From contig CBDFLD010000012.1 in the NCBI GenBank assembly GCA_965249005.1, positions 62,001-126,000 on the forward strand: DNA of 64,000 bases, written 5' to 3'. Below, one piece after another: positions 59,329 to 64,000 of the stretch. Position numbers and translations under genes: made by a program. The notes under the pieces are model-generated. The model was not told where the DNA came from, ran no database searches, and saw nothing but the letters and a program-made list of their open reading frames with translations. Position 1 is the first letter of the stretch, and each line of letters opens with the position of its first letter. This DNA is from CBDFLD01 sp965249005 (lineage in GTDB: Bacteria; Acidobacteriota; UBA6911).

Positions 59329-60390
59329 TCATTGAGACGTCTGTTCCATGAAACTCGGTCCTAGCAACGCCCCCCATTTGGTGAGCGCCTCTTCTCTTGT
59401 CGTCGAGGCCCGCGCGGCCCGGAGCAATTGCAGTGTCTCGCTCGCAAATTGCACGACCCGGCGGCGGTCCGATTCATCATAGGCAACCGCCACATTGTTG
59501 GTCGGAGTGATCGGGTCGTAGATTTCCATAGGATCCTCGCCGGAAGCGGGCACTTCATCCTCTTCATAATAGTCCGAGAAAGCGATGGGTTCCTTCAAGC
59601 CAGTCTCGTCAATGTATTGGAAGACTCGCTCGATCGCCTCCGACGGATCGGTCATATCGACGTGGAGGTCGAACAGACGGGCCAGCAGCAATTCGGTCAA
59701 GAAACTCTTGAAATGAAATGACGGATCGCTGACGCGTTTTCGTTCCAGTAGAAACTCCACCAGCCCATAGGTCTGGGCGAAGCCGTTTGACCGGTTCGCC
59801 GCTCGACGGAGGGTAAACTCGATCCGCAGAGGAATACTCGTTCGGACTTTCAGTCCTGTTTCCTTGGCAAACTGAAATCCGCCACCGTCGGCAGCGGAAT
59901 CGTCGTATACCGGCGTGAGACGTATAGGATAGGGCGCCCCTGTCATTCGAAAGGAGACCGCGGGCACCGACGGCTGCTCCTCGGTCAGCTCCAGGCTTGG
60001 GATCAGCTTTCTGAGGCGCGCCAGAACCCATGTGCCCAGGCCTTCTTTGTCCGGTGGCGCGGAAGCCGGATCGAGATAAAAAGCAACATCAATCGACTTT
60101 GTCGTGCTCAGTGCGATTCCCTTGGCGAGCGGCCCGGAAAGTAGAAACCTCAGTGCAGCTCCGTCTCTAGAATCCTCCTCTTCGAGGCGGTCGTTCAGAT
60201 GTTTCACCGATTGCAAGCACCTGGTGACTTGTGCTTCAGAAAGAAGTATCTCCTCGTCGATGAACGTGGCCAGTTCCCGCGACCCGAAAGACCCAATCGG
60301 AATTGTCGGTTCCCTAACGTGACACCCCACAACTTCGATCAGGACAAAAGTGCAGATCAGCCCCAAACGTCCAGCAGCTTGATAAGCCAA
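59329..60390 (-). CDS. Degenerate CD-NTase/Pol-beta-like nucleotidyltransferase
   Basis: A 353-residue protein with the layout of OAS/CD-NTase-type nucleotidyltransferases. A helical start (about 38-72) is followed by a nucleotidyltransferase core with FLLSGPLAKGIAL (83-95) and KSIDVAFYL (98-106). The segment PYPIRLTPVYDD follows, then a helical C-terminal domain (FKSFLTELLLARLF, and YDPITPTNNVA as in the I-x-DP-xNP-x-NN motif). Compared with the usual GS...DxD, the serine is replaced by P86, the first aspartate by S99, and only D101 remains, so it is probably inactive. Residues 10-23 are hydrophobic and end VVGC, like a lipobox. No CBASS effector gene is adjacent. Confidence 0.6.
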   Translation of the reverse strand: MAYQAAGRLGLICTFVLIEVVGCHVREPTIPIGSFGSRELATFIDEEILLSEAQVTRCLQSVKHLNDRLEEEDSRDGAALRFLLSGPLAKGIALSTTKSIDVAFYLDPASAPPDKEGLGTWVLARLRKLIPSLELTEEQPSVPAVSFRMTGAPYPIRLTPVYDDSAADGGGFQFAKETGLKVRTSIPLRIEFTLRRAANRSNGFAQTYGLVEFLLERKRVSDPSFHFKSFLTELLLARLFDLHVDMTDPSEAIERVFQYIDETGLKEPIAFSDYYEEDEVPASGEDPMEIYDPITPTNNVAVAYDESDRRRVVQFASETLQLLRAARASTTREEALTKWGALLGPSFMEQTSQ

Positions 60391-60489
60391 TTTCCTTCCC
60401 CCGTCAATTACACTACGCAGTGCAAGAAAAACGTAGACCCCGCTGAGCAGCTACACAAAGAGAATGGCCAGCAGAGTCAATCCCATTTT

Positions 60490-61870
60490 CAGTTGAAATT
60501 GGAGAGCGGCTCCCGTGGTATTCACGCAATTCGTTCCTCCACGGCTTTTGAAAAACGGGCTTTTAAGGAACGACGTAACCTCGGCAGATGCCGATAGCCA
60601 CGGACCTTCCTGAGTCTCGGCTCGATCTCAAGCAATGCCGTAGCTACCCAGCGATGTAATTGGTTGCTGTTTTTCCAGTAATCCACTTTGTCGGTTCTTT
60701 GTCCAAGCTGCGCATTGATGGACTCGAGACAATTCGTGGTAGAGAAACTCTCCCGGAGTTCCTCTGCCAGGCCCAACCGGTGAAGGGTGAGAATCTCTTC
60801 GAAACCCTCATCCAAGCTGGCTGCCGCTGACTGGTTCAGCAGCGATAGTTCTTTTCGGACCCTTAGAAGCGCTGTTTCTGCCTCTCCCAGGGTTGGCTTT
60901 TGATAGGCATCCTGCAAACGTTTGCGAAAGGTTCCCTGTTTGCTCTTGGGCAAGTAGCTCAACACATTCTCACGCTTATGCCATCGACAGCGCTGCACGA
61001 CAGCCTGGTTGCCGAATACCGTCTGGATGGCTTTTCGCAATCCTTTGGACCCATCGATGACGCACATCAGGCCCTCGTCATGGCAAAGCCCTCTTTGTAA
61101 CAGCCCTCGGAGAAAGTCCGTACACACTCGTTCATTTTCGGTACTGGCCTGCAGGAACCCCAAGATGATCTTCTCACCCTCAATGGTTACTCCCAATCCA
61201 ATCAGGATTTGCTCGGAGGCAAAGCTTTTGCCGTCCAGAAAGAGAGCAACAAAATCGTATCCTGCAAGAGATCGTTCCTGCAGCTCCTTCAGTTTTCGAG
61301 CTGTCACTTGGATGGTACGGCGCGAGATGCTTGACGACGACATGCCAAAGGCTTCGGGAACCGCCTCAGCGCACTCCCGATAATTGCGACACGATAATCC
61401 GTTGATCACCTTCTTCAAAAGGCCCTCGTCCATATTCCTGGGTTGCTGCAACCGCCGATATGTTCTCAACCGTACCTCACAACTCCGATCAGTATCTCGG
61501 ACTCGAGGAACACGGACTGGAATCTTCTGATCTGTCAGGTACACTGAACCCCTTTGCGATCCCCATCGATGAAGGTTGCAATCACCGCCGGCTCGGCTAT
61601 AGCGCTTCCCAGCGAGGTGGTTGACTTCATCTTCAAGGCTGTCCTGGACGGCTCGCAATCCCAGCGGTATCAACGCTTGGATGAGCTCGATACGTGCATC
61701 AAGTTCGTTGAGCTGATCATTGGTTGCGAGAAATCGTGTCTCGCCTGACGATCGTTTTTGCTTCGACGTATTGCCGTTTGGTAGAATCTTCTTCATAGTG
61801 GCTCCTTGAGAATTGGTTGACTTCGTTTTCAGACAAAAACAAAAATCTACCACTCTTGGAGCCGCTTTCC
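60490..61870 (-). mobile_element. Second type of IS256-family element
   Basis: The transposase at 60522-61796 is bracketed by an inverted repeat: GGAGAGCGGCTCC...GTGGTA on the plus strand at about 60492-60514, and GGAAAGCGGCTCC...AGTGGTA on the minus strand at about 61850-61872. Outer limits are accurate to about 15 bases. No clear target duplication was found. It shares neither ends nor close sequence with the 1305-bp IS. Confidence 0.75.
60522..61796 (-). CDS. IS256-family transposase (second type)
   Basis: A 424-residue mutator-type DDE transposase, intact. Catalytic residues are D188 (LFLDGKSF), D248 (CVIDGSKGL) and E358 (TTNCLESI); the RCRWHKRENV motif (269-278) matches the family's C/H signature. 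The ATG at 61796 has AAGGAG 6 bases upstream; the open frame to 61886 is not needed. It lies between the nucleotidyltransferase-like gene and the broken metallohydrolase gene. Confidence 0.95.
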   Translation of the reverse strand: MKKILPNGNTSKQKRSSGETRFLATNDQLNELDARIELIQALIPLGLRAVQDSLEDEVNHLAGKRYSRAGGDCNLHRWGSQRGSVYLTDQKIPVRVPRVRDTDRSCEVRLRTYRRLQQPRNMDEGLLKKVINGLSCRNYRECAEAVPEAFGMSSSSISRRTIQVTARKLKELQERSLAGYDFVALFLDGKSFASEQILIGLGVTIEGEKIILGFLQASTENERVCTDFLRGLLQRGLCHDEGLMCVIDGSKGLRKAIQTVFGNQAVVQRCRWHKRENVLSYLPKSKQGTFRKRLQDAYQKPTLGEAETALLRVRKELSLLNQSAAASLDEGFEEILTLHRLGLAEELRESFSTTNCLESINAQLGQRTDKVDYWKNSNQLHRWVATALLEIEPRLRKVRGYRHLPRLRRSLKARFSKAVEERIA

Positions 61871-62080
61871 TTTCATTGAATTTCAACTAACAATAGCACT
61901 CACTCGGCCAGCACGTCAGGATGCTTAGCGCAATTGTCTCTTTAGCATAGAATAGGACAGTCGCCGACGGTCCTATTGGATTATGGCAGGGTGGGTAAAA
62001 GGACCTCAAGGAATTTGGTCGACAAACCCTACGGGTCGATCATCTTCTGAGTGAGAGTCTCCGACTCTCGAAGGAGCAAG

Positions 62081-63798
62081 ATGCCCGGATACAAGTGGAT
62101 TGCATCGATCTTCGCGATCCTCCTGGCAGGTTGTCTCATTCAAGACGTAGTTCAAGGAACTTTTCAGAACGTGTACGGATCCTCGACGCGGGAACCGGCG
62201 ATACTCTACCGGCAATGGTCAATCTGACCTGGAAACTCAATGGAAAGGAGAAAAAGCCCCCGGGTGCCGTTGAGTTGGCCAACCAGTTCGATTCTCAGGG
62301 GTGGCCCACCGGTCGCCGGCACACCAATCTGCCCGGAGAGCTCAAGGGTCGCTTCTGGTGGGTCGTCCCCGAGCCCTTTGATATGGAGCTCTCTCCTGGT
62401 CCTTGGGAGATTAGCGTTCGCAAGGGTCTGGAGTACCTGCCGGTTTCGCAATCGTTAGAGATCAAGCCCGGAGAAGAAACCGAGGCAACCCTGAAGCTAA
62501 GTCGATGGGTGGACATGGCTCGCCAGGGTTGGTATTCGGGGGATGATCATGTCCACGCGCAGATCCAGAGCGATTCTGACGCAGAAGATCTCATGACATG
62601 GCTGCAGGCCGAGGATCTGAGGTTGGCGAATATAGTCAAGATGGGCGACATCTTCCGAACCTATTTCGAGCAGCGTGGTTTCGGTAGGCAGCACCGGTAC
62701 GAGAAGCACGGTCACATTCTCTCTCCTGGTCAGGAGTGCCCGAGAACCAATCAACTCGGCCACACCCTTTCTATGAATACAACCAGCATGGTGCGCTACC
62801 CGGATCAGTACTTCCTCTACGATCTGGTGTTTGACCAGGTACACGAGCAGGGCGGCCTCTCGGGCTACGCCCACGCGGATACCGGAGCATTTCACTTGCA
62901 CCGGGACATGAGCCTGAACGTCACCAGAGGCAAAGTAGATTTCTTTGAGATCCTGCAGTTCGGACGACTTGGAACCGCCCTGTACTACGACTTCTTGAAC
63001 CTGGGCTTCAAAATGGTCGCATCGGCGGGGTCGGACGTTCCGTGGGGTGGAACCGTGGGTGAGGTCGAGTCTATGCCTACACGGGGAAGAAGCAGTTTTC
63101 CGCTGACCGGTGGATGGACGCTTTTCGAAAGGGCAACACCTTCGTCACCGACCGTCCGATCATTGATTTTCGCGTAGAAGAAGCACTGCCCGGTGACGAA
63201 GTCAGAATCGACCGATCTGACCGCCGACTCAACGTGGTTGCCAGAACCTATCGCGATCGCCGCCTGGGATCCCCTTCTCTGCTACAGGTGATCTCCCAGG
63301 GTGAAGTCGTCGGGGAAGTCCGTTCTGACGATCAGGCAAAAAATGAGTTGGATTTGTCGTTTGATATGGCGGGCGGCGATGGTTTCTGGATCGCAGCTCG
63401 CGCAGAAAGCCACGATGGTACTTTCGCACACACGACCCCCATCTATGTCGTCCGTTCCGATCTGCGCTTCTGGCGCTACCAGCAGGTGCGTGAGTTGATC
63501 CACGATCGTGGGGAGAGCCTCCAAGAGATTGAGAGTATCGTTTCCGTCGCCGCTCGCCTCAACGACCATCTCGAGAGTACAGAATCGCCCCTGACGTCCA
63601 GAGCTAGAAGCTGTCGCAGCTACCCTGCCGAGGGTCTTCGACCGAGATGGCAACCTGAGCAGTCCATCTGTAGTCCAACAGCTGGCGCGTCAAGGGCCCG
63701 AGCTTCTCGAACGCATCAGAGAAGCCCGAAAGATCTATGATGGCTTGATGAAGACTTGGCATCGAGAGGCGGCTCTTCGGCAAACGTCCGAACCCTGA
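62081..63798 (+). pseudogene. CehA/McbA-like lipoprotein metallohydrolase with three frameshifts
   Basis: ATG 62081, with AAGGAG just upstream, begins MPGYKWIASIFAILLAGC, a lipoprotein signal with lipobox LAGC. The frame is lost in a TTTT run near 62160 and continues as FSERVRILDAGTGDTLPAM. The PHP-type metal site is GDDHVHAQ, and SAGSDVPWGG lies further on. A second shift near 63064 joins GEV to RVYAYTGKKQFSADRWMDAF. A third near 63600 leads to ELEAVAATLPRVFDRDGN and the final stop at 63796-63798. The reconstructed protein is about 570 residues. The family hydrolyses phosphoester or ester bonds; here it is dead or affected by slippage. Confidence 0.75.
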
Positions 63799-63840
63799 TA
63801 GTGCTCCGCGACCTTAGGCGTCTTTATCCGAGGAAGACCA

Positions 63841-63898
63841 AGCCGCTCTAGGCGTGAGCGGCCTACAGCTTGCATCTCACTCCGTGAGATGCAAGGCG
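63841..63898. repeat. Two adjacent hairpins at the right edge
   Basis: The first (about 63841-63863) has arms GCCGCTC and GAGCGGC and shares GGCGTGAGCGGCCTA with the exon beside the group II intron at 37131-37145, as read on the minus strand. The second (about 63870-63896) has a 12-bp stem, CTTGCATCTCAC and GTGAGATGCAAG. They follow the end of the broken metallohydrolase gene and look terminator-like. Confidence 0.55.
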
Positions 63899-64000
63899 GT
63901 TATTTCCAAGTCTCACCCCACCAACACTTCCCGTATCTCGCTGCCTCTCGATGGTTTGGCCAGATAATTGCTAGTAACATGAGGTTACCGGCGAAAGGAG

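Noticed and set aside
59329..60390. Complete CBASS defence system
   Set aside because: No adjacent effector or accessory gene, and the nucleotidyltransferase lacks catalytic residues.
63085..63110. Third copy of the hairpin repeat shared by obg and folE (TTTCCGCTGACCGGT)
   Set aside because: Only about 15 bases match, there is no preceding hairpin, and the segment codes for a normal FSADRW part of the metallohydrolase.

Overview
The window looks like chromosomal DNA of a Gram-negative, meso-diaminopimelate-type bacterium of moderately high GC. The gene content fits Acidobacteriota or a related deep-branching phylum: a division and cell wall (dcw) cluster with a PASTA-domain FtsI, an ATP synthase with paired b' and b subunits, a secreted TPR protein and DUF222-like HNH proteins. 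The phylum is an inference from gene content, not something the sequence proves.

From 1 to about 45.9 kb most genes are intact housekeeping genes. After the end of an IS256-family element (1-1051) and a DUF1326 protein come tRNA-Pro, rdgB and rph. A rhomboid protease faces the complete dcw operon, which is read on the minus strand from 21.2 to 4.7 kb: mraZ, rsmH, ftsL, ftsI, murE, murF, mraY, murD, ftsW, murG, murC, ftsQ, ftsA, ftsZ. Its promoter carries a clear MraZ operator of five 10-bp-spaced repeats. On the plus strand follow ychF, a ZIP transporter, rplU-rpmA and an obg-nadD-rsfS-rlmH-dksA-like-comF run. The comF gene is split by a second, identical copy of the IS256 element, with a 7-bp target duplication. 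Next come an orphan zinc-finger anti-sigma factor, a Spy-like protein, a hydrolase, an isoprenylcysteine-type methyltransferase, queA, a YihY protein and folE. A group II intron of class C type sits behind the terminator hairpin of a GT87-like glycosyltransferase. The ATP synthase genes b', b, delta, alpha, gamma, beta and epsilon follow, without the a and c subunits, and then a secreted TPR protein.

From about 46 kb the window changes character. It holds a tRNA-Gln, IS3 and possible IS110 remnants, an HNH nuclease, secreted proteins, a full IS1380 transposase, a GT4 glycosyltransferase, a frameshifted GT87-like gene, a GT2/cellulose-synthase-like gene with an internal deletion, a B12-binding radical SAM enzyme, a degenerate CD-NTase-like protein with a hydrophobic N terminus, a second type of IS256 transposase, and a CehA/McbA-like lipoprotein metallohydrolase with three frameshifts. 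All indel-damaged genes lie right of 54 kb, so this looks like an accessory, decaying surface-polysaccharide or genomic-island region and not an error-rich assembly.

Most notable for a second look are the MraZ operator, the IS-split comF that restores perfectly, a hairpin repeat shared by the obg coding tail and the folE 3' flank, the possible non-AUG start of the ATP synthase b' gene, the class C intron at a terminator, and the isolated degenerate nucleotidyltransferase.
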